DNA of 64,000 bases, from positions 276,337 to 340,336 of the forward strand of contig NZ_JACJSA010000007.1 of the NCBI RefSeq assembly GCF_014697545.1, given 5' to 3'. The stretch is from Oscillatoria sp. FACHB-1407. GTDB taxonomy: Bacteria > Cyanobacteriota > Cyanobacteriia > Elainellales > Elainellaceae. Within the stretch, counting starts at the first letter, position 1; each line of letters starts with the position of its first letter. Below are positions 7,630-16,105 of the stretch, in pieces. The translations under genes and the position numbers were made by a program. A model generated the notes under the pieces. That model was not told the DNA's origin. It saw nothing but the letters and a program-made list of their open reading frames with translations, and did not search any database.

Positions 7630-8247
7630 ATGCTAACTGCTTTTACGGCTGGTCTTTTGTTAATTACGGTGTCGGAGTTGGGCGATAAAACGTTCTTTAT
7701 CGCGGTTGTGTTGTCGATGCGTCACTCACGCTGGCTTGTCTTTACAGGAGTTGCAGCGGCACTGGCAGCGATGACGATACTATCCGTTGTGATGGGACAG
7801 GCGATCGCGTTTTTGCCAGCGTTGTGGGTTGACATTGCCACCATTGCCCTGTTTGCCATCTTTGGTTGCAAGTTACTCTACGATGCCAGTCGTATGCCAG
7901 ATAGACCGGGTGTGACGGAGTGTCAGGAAGCTGTTGAGATGGTAGACAAATCCATCATCAATCGCCGGAAGCAACAGTGGGGCGTTTTTGCGGAGGCGTT
8001 TACTCTGACGTTTCTAGCCGAGTGGGGCGATCGCACCCAATTTGCGACGATTGCACTGGCAGCGGATCAGTCGGCTCTGGGAGTAACGCTGGGAGCGATT
8101 TTGGGACACATGATCTGTGCGGCGATCGCGGTTCTGGGGGGATGCTTGATTGCCGGACGCATTTCAGAACGCACAATCACGGGTTTGGGAGGTGCGCTGT
8201 TCCTGTTATTTGCGGCGATCGCCTGGGTCGAGTTGCAGTGGGTTTAG
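7630..8247 (+). CDS. mnx: Manganese exporter, UPF0016/TMEM165-GDT1 family
   Basis: A 205-residue membrane protein made of two homologous halves of about three spans each, typical of UPF0016. Each half has the ExGD(K/R)T signature: SELGDKTFF at about residues 15-23 and AEWGDRTQF at about 134-142; these acidic residues form the cation path. Cyanobacterial homologues (Mnx of Synechocystis) export Mn2+ from the cytoplasm to the thylakoid lumen or periplasm. The central loop (about 92-116, RMPDRPGVTECQEA) is hydrophilic. The upstream Mn2+ riboswitch independently supports manganese as substrate and implies induction when Mn2+ is in excess. GGGGAGAG at 7613-7620 precedes the ATG. Confidence 0.9.
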   Translation: MLTAFTAGLLLITVSELGDKTFFIAVVLSMRHSRWLVFTGVAAALAAMTILSVVMGQAIAFLPALWVDIATIALFAIFGCKLLYDASRMPDRPGVTECQEAVEMVDKSIINRRKQQWGVFAEAFTLTFLAEWGDRTQFATIALAADQSALGVTLGAILGHMICAAIAVLGGCLIAGRISERTITGLGGALFLLFAAIAWVELQWV

Positions 8248-8273
8248 GCCGATCCTGGCAAAACCAAAATAGC

Positions 8274-8301
8274 GTAGGGGCATGACATGTCACGCCCCTA
8301 C
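8274..8301. repeat. GTAGGGGC-type palindrome between convergent genes
   Basis: GTAGGGGC and GCCCCTAC flank the perfect palindrome TGACATGTCA. It lies between the convergent mnx and ado genes (stops at 8247 and 8338), so it could act as a bidirectional terminator. That role is an inference. Confidence 0.7.
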
Positions 8302-8337
8302 ACGATGTTGATATATCAATCTGAATGCGATCGGAAG

Positions 8338-9033
8338 TTAAGCCGCAGCTAACCCGTAAGCTGACATCCGCATGATGTCGCGAGTGGTAAACCCGATGTT
8401 GCTCAGAGCTTCGCCATAGCTGATCATGAAGTCTTCAACTAGGGCTTCTTTTTCCATGCCCAATTCATGAGCATCGTGCTCAACCTGGTTCAGCATGCGC
8501 CATACCAGAGGTAGGTTTTGGCGGTTTGCCTCTTCCAGTTCTGCCTTAGACTCTTCAAAGTTGGCTTTCAACCACTCTTCCCCAAAATTGAGGTGGAGAT
8601 ATTCGTCTTTGACAACACCCTCTGTGATCTTGCGAGCAAAGTCATCTGCTACAGGGATGTAGATGTTGTAAGCCGAGATTGCAAAACACTCGATGATGAG
8701 GGATTGAATCAGTAAGCAAGTCACAATTTTGCCAGTCGCTGCCGCTTCCTGGAAGTTGCGATGCAAATCAGCAAAAAACTCACGAGCAAATTCCATATCT
8801 GGATCGACTTCTAAGTTCCGTCCACAGGCTTGAAAGCCCTTCTTGTGACGGCTCTCCATCTTAGACAGGCTGATCAGTTGATCTTTGTCATTTGGAAGAA
8901 GCTCAGCGAGACGCTGATAATTTTCAAAAGCTTCTTGCTCGCCTTCAATTACAATCGCATTAATTCGACTATAGGCGTCTTTGTAGGCTTCACTGCGAAA
9001 GTCAATATCTGAGATAACCTCAAGCTGCGGCAT
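8338..9033 (-). CDS. ado: Aldehyde-deformylating oxygenase (alkane synthesis)
   Basis: A 231-residue ferritin-like di-iron enzyme that converts fatty aldehydes to alkanes (mostly heptadecane/pentadecane) plus formate. All six metal ligands are at the positions known for the family: Glu32, Glu60, His63, Glu115, Glu144 and His147. Sequence is typical along its full length, from [21 protein letters not shown] to RMSAYGLAA. In most cyanobacteria the acyl-ACP reductase gene (aar), which makes the aldehyde, is adjacent. Here the neighbours are a manganese exporter and an ABC permease, and no aar is in the window. Alkanes in cyanobacteria sit in membranes and affect thylakoid curvature. Confidence 0.97.
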   Translation of the reverse strand: MPQLEVISDIDFRSEAYKDAYSRINAIVIEGEQEAFENYQRLAELLPNDKDQLISLSKMESRHKKGFQACGRNLEVDPDMEFAREFFADLHRNFQEAAATGKIVTCLLIQSLIIECFAISAYNIYIPVADDFARKITEGVVKDEYLHLNFGEEWLKANFEESKAELEEANRQNLPLVWRMLNQVEHDAHELGMEKEALVEDFMISYGEALSNIGFTTRDIMRMSAYGLAAA

Positions 9034-9216
9034 AACTCCATCGTCTCCTGGCTAAAAATGTGCCGATTACGACAACACAAAAATGGCTAGATATTCCTAT
9101 ATTTCTAATCTATACCCTACTGGGTGTAAGCAGAAATTTACAAGCGGTCTGAACTTATCAAACTCAATGATTTCTATTGCCCATTTCAATACGTGCGATC
9201 GCGGCACCCTTCATCT

Positions 9217-10083
9217 ATGAATGTTAATGCTAACACTCCACCAGACCTTCGTGCCGGAACAAACCTCTCAATTCCCTGGCAGGACTGGCTCAGTCTCGTT
9301 TTGCTGTGGGTTGGGGCTGGGGTGGTGTTGCTTCCCTTATTCGTTGTATTTCTGACGTCGTTGACCCCCTCCGGTATGGTGTCTAATCTCAATGTTGGAT
9401 CAACCACAGGCTGGACATGGGCAAACTATCGCGAAGCCTGGGAGAGGGGCAACTTTTTGTTGGCATTTGCTAATTCAACCCTCGTGGCACTGGCAGTGAC
9501 TGCGCTGCAAATTTTGACCTCAGCCCTAGCGGGATATGCTCTGGCTCGGTTTAAGTTTTGGGGACGGCAAGCTGTTTTACTGATTGTGCTGGCGACGCTG
9601 GTGATTCCCTTTCAACTGCTGGTAATTCCGGTCTTTCTGGTGCTGAAGTGGGGACATTTGATTAATACCTATGCGGCTTTGATTTTGCCCACAGCCGCAA
9701 ATGGCTTTGGCATTTTCCTGATGCGGCAGTATTTTCAGACGATCCCAGTGGAGTTGGAGGAAGCCGCAGCGATCGACGGGGCAAATCGGCTACAGATCCT
9801 CTGGCGGGTGATGTTGCCGCTGGCACGTCCGGCTCTGGTGACGCTGTTTCTGTTTACCTTTATTGCCGAATGGAACGATCTGTTCAAACCTCTGGTGTTT
9901 ACCACTCGACCTGAGTTGCGGACAGTGCAGCTGGCTCTGGCAGAGTTTCAAGAGCAATTTACCAACAACTGGTCATTGATGATGGCAGCAGTCGTGATTG
10001 CAACTATTCCCGTTGTGGTGTTGTTTTTGGTGGGGCAACGGCAATTTATCCGAGGCATTGCTGCTACTGGGATCAAGAATTAA
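9217..10083 (+). CDS. Carbohydrate ABC transporter permease (MalG type)
   Basis: An inner-membrane permease subunit of 288 residues with about six spans and the EAA loop ELEEAAAIDGANRLQILW that docks the ATPase. The closing segments AEWNDLFKPLVF and GQRQFIRGIAATGIKN are typical of MalG/UgpE-like permeases (CUT1 sugars or glycerol-3-phosphate). The other permease, the binding protein and the ATPase are not adjacent, so partners must lie elsewhere. I place the start at ATG 9217. A GTG at 9193 would add eight residues, but it lies in a HIP1 site (GTGCGATCGC) and the extra residues look non-conserved. The gene ends 5 bp from the stop of the convergent next gene. Confidence 0.85.
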   Translation: MNVNANTPPDLRAGTNLSIPWQDWLSLVLLWVGAGVVLLPLFVVFLTSLTPSGMVSNLNVGSTTGWTWANYREAWERGNFLLAFANSTLVALAVTALQILTSALAGYALARFKFWGRQAVLLIVLATLVIPFQLLVIPVFLVLKWGHLINTYAALILPTAANGFGIFLMRQYFQTIPVELEEAAAIDGANRLQILWRVMLPLARPALVTLFLFTFIAEWNDLFKPLVFTTRPELRTVQLALAEFQEQFTNNWSLMMAAVVIATIPVVVLFLVGQRQFIRGIAATGIKN

Positions 10084-10088
10084 ATCTC

Positions 10089-11141
10089 CTATCCCTCTAG
10101 TTCAGGCAGAATCTGTAGGCGAATCGTGCGGGAGAAGCTGTTGCCTTCGGGGTCACCCAGTTGCAATTCCAGAATGTTGCCGGATAGGGAGCCGAGACTG
10201 TTGAGGAGCGATCGCAAATGGGGAGTGCTGGCTCCGCTATCCAGGTAAACCCGCTCTGAAAGGTTATTGAGTCGCTTCCAGGTGGTGTAGAGTTTAGCCA
10301 TCAACTGTTCTAGCTGAGCGGCATTGTTTACCAGATCAGCAGTTGAGTTGAGACAGCCAACCCGCAACGCTTCCTCCAGAGCAGACTCCAAATCGATGGC
10401 ATTTTGGTCTAAGGTTTGCACCTGAGCCGCTGCGCTGATGTATTTAGCAAGATAGCGGGCTTCGGCAGTGACTTGTTTGAGGGTGTCTACATCGGGGTTC
10501 TCAGCGACTTCTTCCTGCAAGAAGGTCTGGTGGGCAGGGGGCAGTTTTTCCAGTTCCCGCACAAAGGGAGCAACGTAGCGCGTAGGAATGGTGTTGTTGG
10601 CTGCTTTTTCTTTAAGCTCGTCTGGCAATAAATCTGATGACATGGCAACCCACTCATCCGAAAGTTGACGCACCTCACGCCGGGTAATGCGATCGCCCCG
10701 GTGCGCGGCATCACTGACCATCTGTTGCACTTCTGGGGCTGATTTGGCGGTTTCTACAAAGGCGCGTTTGCTGAACTGGTTCACGTCCTCCGGTTCTAAC
10801 ATACCCCCCTCTATTAACGTGTCAGCACTGTCTGCCAACTCAATCAGCGAGTAGGCTTGGCTTTTGCTAATTTCTCGATCTTTAAGCCAGTTGAGAAACC
10901 CCGTTCCCCGACCGTCGCTACTGCGCTTTTCGCGATCGCGCACGGTTCTCAAAATCCGCCCACGCCAGATGTCTGTCTGGAGATCAAAGCGATCGCACAC
11001 CAACCAGGCAGTTTCAATCTGCTTTTGAAACTCATGCTCTGAAATGTCTTCGTCGTCGGGATCGGGCAGTTGAAATTGCAGCTCTAATTCTGGTTCTACG
11101 CCAGCAGGGGTGATATCACGGGTAAATTGAGTTGCAACCAT
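10089..11141 (-). CDS. Conserved cyanobacterial protein of unknown function, possible HTH region
   Basis: A 350-residue soluble, helix-rich protein that I recognise only as a cyanobacterial type. Residues about 44-110 include WRGRILRTVRDREKR, then GTGFLNWLKDREISKSQAYSLIELADSAD, where ISKSQAYSLIELAD looks like a recognition-helix region reminiscent of ParB/KorB-like DNA-binding folds. The middle (about 150-230) is charged and alpha-helical. The C terminus (about 290-350, SGNILELQLGDPEGN) may form a small beta domain. No membrane segment is seen. DNA binding is an inference from one short segment. It is convergent with the ABC permease gene and is followed by a repeat-rich spacer upstream of its start. 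Confidence 0.65.
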   Translation of the reverse strand: MVATQFTRDITPAGVEPELELQFQLPDPDDEDISEHEFQKQIETAWLVCDRFDLQTDIWRGRILRTVRDREKRSSDGRGTGFLNWLKDREISKSQAYSLIELADSADTLIEGGMLEPEDVNQFSKRAFVETAKSAPEVQQMVSDAAHRGDRITRREVRQLSDEWVAMSSDLLPDELKEKAANNTIPTRYVAPFVRELEKLPPAHQTFLQEEVAENPDVDTLKQVTAEARYLAKYISAAAQVQTLDQNAIDLESALEEALRVGCLNSTADLVNNAAQLEQLMAKLYTTWKRLNNLSERVYLDSGASTPHLRSLLNSLGSLSGNILELQLGDPEGNSFSRTIRLQILPELEG

Positions 11142-11176
11142 TCCAGCATTCAGAAAAACAGTCGCATCATTATGAC

Positions 11177-11300
11177 ATGAAGGAGAAGGATAAAAAATGA
11201 AGGATAAAGGATAAAAAATGAAGGATAAAACTTAGAGGATAGATGGGAACTTTACTCCCTATTCCCCACTCCCTATTCCCCACTCCCTCTTATCCTTCCT
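11177..11300. repeat. Heptamer-phased repeats (TGAAGGA/TAAAGGA and ACTCCCT/ATTCCCC)
   Basis: Two 7-bp-phased blocks lie here. The left block reads TGAAGGA, TAAAGGA, TAAAAAA, TGAAGGA, TAAAACT. The right block (from about 11253) alternates ACTCCCT and ATTCCCC exactly, ending CTTATCC. The right end overlaps the last codons of the minus-strand lipoprotein gene, whose stop is the TAA of a GGATAA unit. Confidence 0.75.
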
Positions 11301-12477
11301 GTAATCCTCTCAACCGAAACAGCAGAAACTGAGTAATTTGGTCGTCGTTGAAGTTGTTGTCACTGGCGACAATGAGACTCCGGGTGCCATCGGGTAGTTG
11401 TGGTCCTAGAGTCAACCCCTCCAGGTTGTCGAGGGGAATGTCTAGAGTGCTCAGGTCAAGTAATAGTTGCTTGCGGATGGGTTGGATGCCTTCAACATCG
11501 CCACTGAGGGTAGAAATGCCGGAGATATCGGTTGCTCCACCCGTTGCCAGTTGAAAGATTTTGGCATTCAGCCCGCCGATCCCATAAGATCGCTCGATGC
11601 TAAGGAAATGCCCTGCCTGATCGAGGGTGAGAATCTCGGTCAAGCCATTGGCGATCGCCCCTTCGGGGAGTGGCTCAACGAGATACAGGTGCTCGGAAAT
11701 CAGCGTGGAGCGTTCGTCCCCAACCAAATAGTGCAGAAAACGAGAGCGAGTCGGCTGTGGTTCTGTCGAATCTGGGTCAGGTTCTGCAATGTCTTGTAGC
11801 AAGGCTGACTCATTGGCAGCAAATAGGCGAAATGGCTCTAACCAGGTAGGGCTATAACCGCCCGGATTGAGGGTCAACCCCTCAAAGCCCAGGTTGTCTT
11901 GAATTCCCTGTGGTTGATCATCCACGGTTTTAGGGGTGTATCGCTCTGGAATCTGGAGGCTTCCCTTGTACTGCCCCGTGGTTAAATCAAACTCCTGAAT
12001 GAAGGGACTCACCCCATCACGGGCAACCCCTTCACTAGCAATAAATACGGACTGGCGCGGCGAGAGGGCAATGCCTTCGGGGTCAAGGCTATTAGGAGAA
12101 TAAGTTGCCCCGGTTTGATCCTTCAGGGTCGTAACGCCTGTAATTTCTACTCCGTTAAAGCGGGGTTGCCCTGCCTCATCTGCCCCGATATCCAGTTTCA
12201 GAGTGTAAAAGCGGGCAGGGTTGATGCTGCTGCGATCGTCTGATACCGCATAGAGGCGATCGCGCTGGCGGTCATAGGCGATTCCAGACAAGCCTCCCAC
12301 GGTTGTGTTCTCAAAGGTGTCAACGGGCAACTCGTACGCACCCAAAAAATCTAGCGATAGATCGAGAAAGAGCCGATCTTCTGCATTGACACGCGGTAAG
12401 GCACAACCTGTGAAGCAAAACAACAGCAACCCTAGCGTGAGTAGCTTGAGCAGAGATGGCAGACGACGCAATGGCAT
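11290..12477 (-). CDS. Lipoprotein with esterase-like phytase domain
   Basis: A 395-residue secreted protein of the 'esterase-like activity of phytase' family (PF13449-type beta-propeller). The N terminus is a lipoprotein signal: a basic start (MPLRRLPSLLK), a hydrophobic core and the lipobox LFCFTGC, predicting lipid anchoring. Propeller-like segments follow, such as GGLSGIAYDRQRDRLYAVSDD, SLDPEGIALS, GFEGLTLNPGG and the final NLEGLTLGPQLPDGTRSLIVASDNNF. The family may hydrolyse phosphate esters, but catalysis is poorly established. I place the start at ATG 12477. A TTG-started extension to 12528 would only translate a C/T-rich repeat tract before the signal peptide. The C terminus runs into a heptanucleotide array. 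Confidence 0.8.
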   Translation of the reverse strand: MPLRRLPSLLKLLTLGLLLFCFTGCALPRVNAEDRLFLDLSLDFLGAYELPVDTFENTTVGGLSGIAYDRQRDRLYAVSDDRSSINPARFYTLKLDIGADEAGQPRFNGVEITGVTTLKDQTGATYSPNSLDPEGIALSPRQSVFIASEGVARDGVSPFIQEFDLTTGQYKGSLQIPERYTPKTVDDQPQGIQDNLGFEGLTLNPGGYSPTWLEPFRLFAANESALLQDIAEPDPDSTEPQPTRSRFLHYLVGDERSTLISEHLYLVEPLPEGAIANGLTEILTLDQAGHFLSIERSYGIGGLNAKIFQLATGGATDISGISTLSGDVEGIQPIRKQLLLDLSTLDIPLDNLEGLTLGPQLPDGTRSLIVASDNNFNDDQITQFLLFRLRGLQEG

Positions 12478-12550
12478 AGCGAGGGGGGTAGAGGGGTAGG
12501 GAGTAAAGGGGGGAGGGCAGAGATGCAATTAATTCTGCACTCAAAGAGGC

Positions 12551-12582
12551 AAAAAAAAGACCCTTACCAAAGATGGTAAGGG
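12551..12582 (-). terminator. Rho-independent terminator of the cta operon
   Basis: An 8-bp perfect stem, CCCTTACC (12561-12568) with GGTAAGGG (12575-12582), has a 6-nt loop. On the minus strand it is followed by eight Ts (12558-12551). It sits just after the ctaE stop and just before the next minus-strand gene's upstream region. Confidence 0.9.
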
Positions 12583-12611
12583 CATTTCAAGCCGAAAAAA
12601 GGAGGCGATCG

Positions 12612-13241
12612 CTAGAGGATGTAGAGGATCAGGAAGAGAACGATCCAGACCACATCCACAAAGTGCCAATAAATCTCGGCAGCTTCTACGCCAAAGTGGT
12701 GTTCGCTGGAGTAGTGATCTTTTTTGAGCGATCGCACCAACACAGCAGCAATTAACCCGATTCCACAGAGGACGTGTAACCCGTGAAAGCCAGTTAATAC
12801 GTAGAAGGTGCTGGCAAACAAATTGGTTTTTAGCCCAAACTCCAGGTGGCTATATTCGTAGATCTGACCCGCCAGGAAGATCGCCCCCATAATAGCGGTC
12901 AATCCAAACCAGAGACGCAGTCCTTTAACGTCATTCTTTTTGACCGCAACATCTGCCTGGTGGATCACAAAGCTACTGGAGATCAGAATCACCGTGTTGA
13001 TGCCGGGTAACAGCAACTCTAGTTCTGGGGTTCCCTCTGGAGGCCAGATTGGTGCAACGAGGCGAAACGTGAAATATGCAAGGAACAGCCCTGCGAAGAT
13101 CATCGTTTCCGCAATCAGGAAGACAATCACCCCAAACAAACGGTGGTCTGGATGCGCCTCATGATGCGCGACGGTCGCCTCGTGGTGATAGTTTAGTGCC
13201 GTCTTGGTTGGATCAATGGTTGAACCTTGCATAAACCTCAA
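12612..13241 (-). CDS. ctaE: Cytochrome c oxidase subunit III
   Basis: A 209-residue membrane subunit with about five spans, the short form of subunit III found in cyanobacteria. Signatures include HPDHRLFGVIVFLIAETMIF near residues 34-53, FVIHQADVAV at the middle, and the C-terminal GFHGLHVLCGIGL and EIYWHFVDVVWIVLF, which match the core of subunit III. It stabilises the catalytic core and the supply of protons to the oxidase. It is last in the ctaC-ctaD-ctaE operon, 88 bp after ctaD, and is followed by a strong intrinsic terminator. Confidence 0.95.
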   Translation of the reverse strand: MRFMQGSTIDPTKTALNYHHEATVAHHEAHPDHRLFGVIVFLIAETMIFAGLFLAYFTFRLVAPIWPPEGTPELELLLPGINTVILISSSFVIHQADVAVKKNDVKGLRLWFGLTAIMGAIFLAGQIYEYSHLEFGLKTNLFASTFYVLTGFHGLHVLCGIGLIAAVLVRSLKKDHYSSEHHFGVEAAEIYWHFVDVVWIVLFLILYIL

Positions 13242-13329
13242 CTGTGATGAGTGGACTACTAAATCCTTTGTGAGACAAGGGGCTTAAGCTCCTTGTTAGA
13301 AGTGGGAACGCAGTTTGAAGGACCCTGCA

Positions 13330-15039
13330 TTAACTGCCTGCACGCGCCTCTTCAGGAGGAATAAAGCCAGGTGGCGATTCGACGTTTGTCTCTTGTTCTT
13401 CAGCATCGACTTCAGGGTTGCGATCGCCCATTCCATAGTCATAGGGACCACTGACCAATACGGGCGTTACCTCAAAATTTTCGATGGGAGGTGGAGAGGT
13501 TGTCATCCACTCCAGGGTCAAACCGCGCCAGGGATTGTTACCTGCCTTCTCGCCATACAGCCAACTCCAGACCGCATTCACCAGGAAAGGAATGGTAGAT
13601 ACCGCCAAAATGTAAGACCCAACTGTACAGATCATGTTCAGATCCGCAAATTTGGGGTCATACATGGCAACACGACGGTTCATCCCCAACAAGCCCAACT
13701 CGTGCATGGGCATAAAGGTGAGGTTCATGCCAATGAAGGTCAAGACAAAGTGAACAATACCCCAGGTTTCGTTCACCATACGTCCTGTCATCTTAGGGAA
13801 CCAGTGGTAGACGGCAGCGTAGATGCCAAACACACTGCCACCAAACAGCACGTAATGAATGTGTGCCACCACAAAATAGGTGTCGTGGACGTGGATGTCA
13901 AAAGGCACTGATGCCACCATGACTCCAGTGATGCCGCCAATGACAAACATCGAGATAAAGCCCAGTGCAAATAACATCGCACTGTTGAGGCTGATTTTGC
14001 CGCCCCAAATTGTGCCCAGCCAACCAAAGACTTTGATCCCTGTTGGCACCGCGATTACCATCGTCGTGATCATGAAGAACATCCGCAACCACGCCGGGGT
14101 GCCGCTGGTAAACATGTGGTGCGCCCACACAATCAAGCCCAAAAAGCTAATGGCGATGCTGGAATAGGCGATCGCCCGATAGCCAAACAGAGGTTTGCGG
14201 GAATGCACTGGCAAAATCTCAGAAATCGCACCAAACAGCGGCAAGATCATAATGTAAACCGCTGGGTGGGAATAAAACCAGAACATATGCTGATACACAA
14301 TTGGGTCGCCGCCCCCGGTCGGGTTAAAGAAGGCAGTTCCCGCCAGCAGGTCAAACGCCAACAAAATCAATGCGCCTGCCAATACAGGAGTGCCAATTAA
14401 GATCAGCCCAGAGGTTGCCAGCATCGACCAGCAAAACAGCGGCATGTCATTGATGCCCATCCCGGGAACGCGCATCCGCAAAATGGTCACTAAAAAGTTG
14501 AGTGCTCCCAAAATAGAGGAGGTTCCTAACCCCAGCAACCCCAAAATCCAGATACCTTCACCCACTTTGCCCGATACCAGACTCAAGGGGGGGTAGGATG
14601 TCCAGCCCGCTTGTGGCGGTTCCAAAAAGAAGCTCAGAACCAGTGCCAATCCTGCCGGAACGATCATCCAGAAGGCAACCCCGTTGAGCTTGGGGAATGC
14701 CATATCCTTTGCCCCTACCATCAGGGGAATCATATAGTTTGCCAATCCGGCTCCGGCAGGAATAATCCACAGAAAGATCATAATAGTGCCGTGCAGGGTC
14801 AACATGCCGTTGTAAACATCAGGGGCAACCAGATCAGAGGCGGGTGTTGCCAACTCGGTACGAATGGCGGTCGCCAATGTACCCCCAATCAGATAAAAGA
14901 AGAAAGCCGTTACCAGGTATTGAATACCAATCACCTTGTGATCGGTGCTGAATAAAAAATACTCCCACCACTTGCGTTCCGGTGGTGTTTCATGAACCAC
15001 AGGCGGCGTTGCGGTGGATTGCCATTCTGCTTGAGTCAT
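13330..15039 (-). CDS. ctaD: Cytochrome c oxidase subunit I
   Basis: A 569-residue catalytic subunit of the aa3-type oxidase that reduces O2 to water and pumps protons, in thylakoid or cytoplasmic membrane. It has twelve predicted spans. The heme a ligand His83 is in LTLHGTIM. The CuB/cross-linked Tyr segment reads YSHPAVY, with His258 and Tyr262. Other signatures are THHMFTS-like AHHMFTSGTP and HDTYFVVAHIHYV. The YSHPxV sequence replaces the GHPEV of mitochondrial-type enzymes, so the D-channel glutamate is absent. This matches the 'type A2' signature of the heme-copper oxidase classification. Subunit II is encoded 61 bp upstream. Confidence 0.97.
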   Translation of the reverse strand: MTQAEWQSTATPPVVHETPPERKWWEYFLFSTDHKVIGIQYLVTAFFFYLIGGTLATAIRTELATPASDLVAPDVYNGMLTLHGTIMIFLWIIPAGAGLANYMIPLMVGAKDMAFPKLNGVAFWMIVPAGLALVLSFFLEPPQAGWTSYPPLSLVSGKVGEGIWILGLLGLGTSSILGALNFLVTILRMRVPGMGINDMPLFCWSMLATSGLILIGTPVLAGALILLAFDLLAGTAFFNPTGGGDPIVYQHMFWFYSHPAVYIMILPLFGAISEILPVHSRKPLFGYRAIAYSSIAISFLGLIVWAHHMFTSGTPAWLRMFFMITTMVIAVPTGIKVFGWLGTIWGGKISLNSAMLFALGFISMFVIGGITGVMVASVPFDIHVHDTYFVVAHIHYVLFGGSVFGIYAAVYHWFPKMTGRMVNETWGIVHFVLTFIGMNLTFMPMHELGLLGMNRRVAMYDPKFADLNMICTVGSYILAVSTIPFLVNAVWSWLYGEKAGNNPWRGLTLEWMTTSPPPIENFEVTPVLVSGPYDYGMGDRNPEVDAEEQETNVESPPGFIPPEEARAGS

Positions 15040-15100
15040 ACGTGCTGGGTTCTCGTGATATTAAATGGCTTGTCAGGGCAAGTTTAGAAAGTACAAAATC

Positions 15101-16105
15101 TCAGGGCGTGACCGAGGGATGTGTGTGTAGTTGCGCCAGAGCTTCAGGGGAAATCGCTTTGCCCATCGTGTGATCCACAATTGGGGTTAAGTAGTCTGCT
15201 TCTGAGCGGTCTTCCGAACGCATTGCCACTACTTGAGCAGTGTTGTCATTGCTGGCGACCTGTTGTTGTAACCAACCGTCAAACTCATCAGACGAGTGAA
15301 CAAACAACTTGGCAGCCATTGCACCGTGATAAGGACCACACAACTCAGCGCAGACAATGGGGTATTCTCCCTCTCGCGTCGGCTTAAAGCGCAGCTCTGC
15401 GTCACGTCCTGGAATCGCGTCTTGCTTGAGGCGAAACTCTGGCAACCAAAATGCATGAAGCACGTCCTGCGCCTTGATGTTCAACTGCACCTCTTTGCCA
15501 ACAGGGACGTGAAGCTCACCCGTTGTAACGCCGCTCGCAGGATAGGTAAAGATCCAGGCATATTGCAGCCCCATCACGTCAACCACTAAATCGGCTGCTC
15601 TGCCCTCGTCAGCAGGCATTGCCCCAATTCCCAGTGCCATGTGGTGATGTCCCGGCATTTTAGGTTTGGGAGATGCAATTAAACCTGTCGCTTCATCACC
15701 GGGCACCATGGCAACCTGAGCTACTCCTGGGTCAAGGGCTGCGTTGGGGTCAAAGCCACCCAGGCGATTGTAGACCTCAAAGCTGTAAACCCCAATCACC
15801 AACACAACTACAGCCGGAATCGCAGTCCAGACAATCTCTAACGGGATATTGCCATGAATCGGTGGACCGTCAGCCTGATCACCAGCGCGACGACGGAACT
15901 TAAATACAGAAATAACCAGAATGCCTTGTACGAGTAGAAAAAGTCCGACGGACACCGTCATCATCGTGTTAAACAGCCCATCAATAATGGCAGCTTCTTC
16001 TGAAGCGGCTATGGGCAGCAAACCGTGATTTTGTCCGTACCAAATGCTAACTAGCGTCAAGGCGATGCCAGCCAACATTGTGAGGATATTACTTGGAATG
16101 TTCAC
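15101..16105 (-). CDS. ctaC: Cytochrome c oxidase subunit II
   Basis: A 334-residue subunit that carries the CuA centre and takes electrons from cytochrome c6 or plastocyanin. The N terminus has a hydrophobic span that may be a signal anchor (residues 7-25), and a second span at about 49-70. A third hydrophobic segment lies at about 88-108 (WTAIPAVVVLVIGVYSF). The CuA site is complete: a histidine in VLHAFWLPEF, then CAELCGPYHGAM with both cysteines, His and Met. A proline/glycine-rich periplasmic insert (about 115-170) is a cyanobacterial feature. First gene of ctaC-ctaD-ctaE, divergent from ctaA. Confidence 0.96.
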   Translation of the reverse strand: MNIPSNILTMLAGIALTLVSIWYGQNHGLLPIAASEEAAIIDGLFNTMMTVSVGLFLLVQGILVISVFKFRRRAGDQADGPPIHGNIPLEIVWTAIPAVVVLVIGVYSFEVYNRLGGFDPNAALDPGVAQVAMVPGDEATGLIASPKPKMPGHHHMALGIGAMPADEGRAADLVVDVMGLQYAWIFTYPASGVTTGELHVPVGKEVQLNIKAQDVLHAFWLPEFRLKQDAIPGRDAELRFKPTREGEYPIVCAELCGPYHGAMAAKLFVHSSDEFDGWLQQQVASNDNTAQVVAMRSEDRSEADYLTPIVDHTMGKAISPEALAQLHTHPSVTP

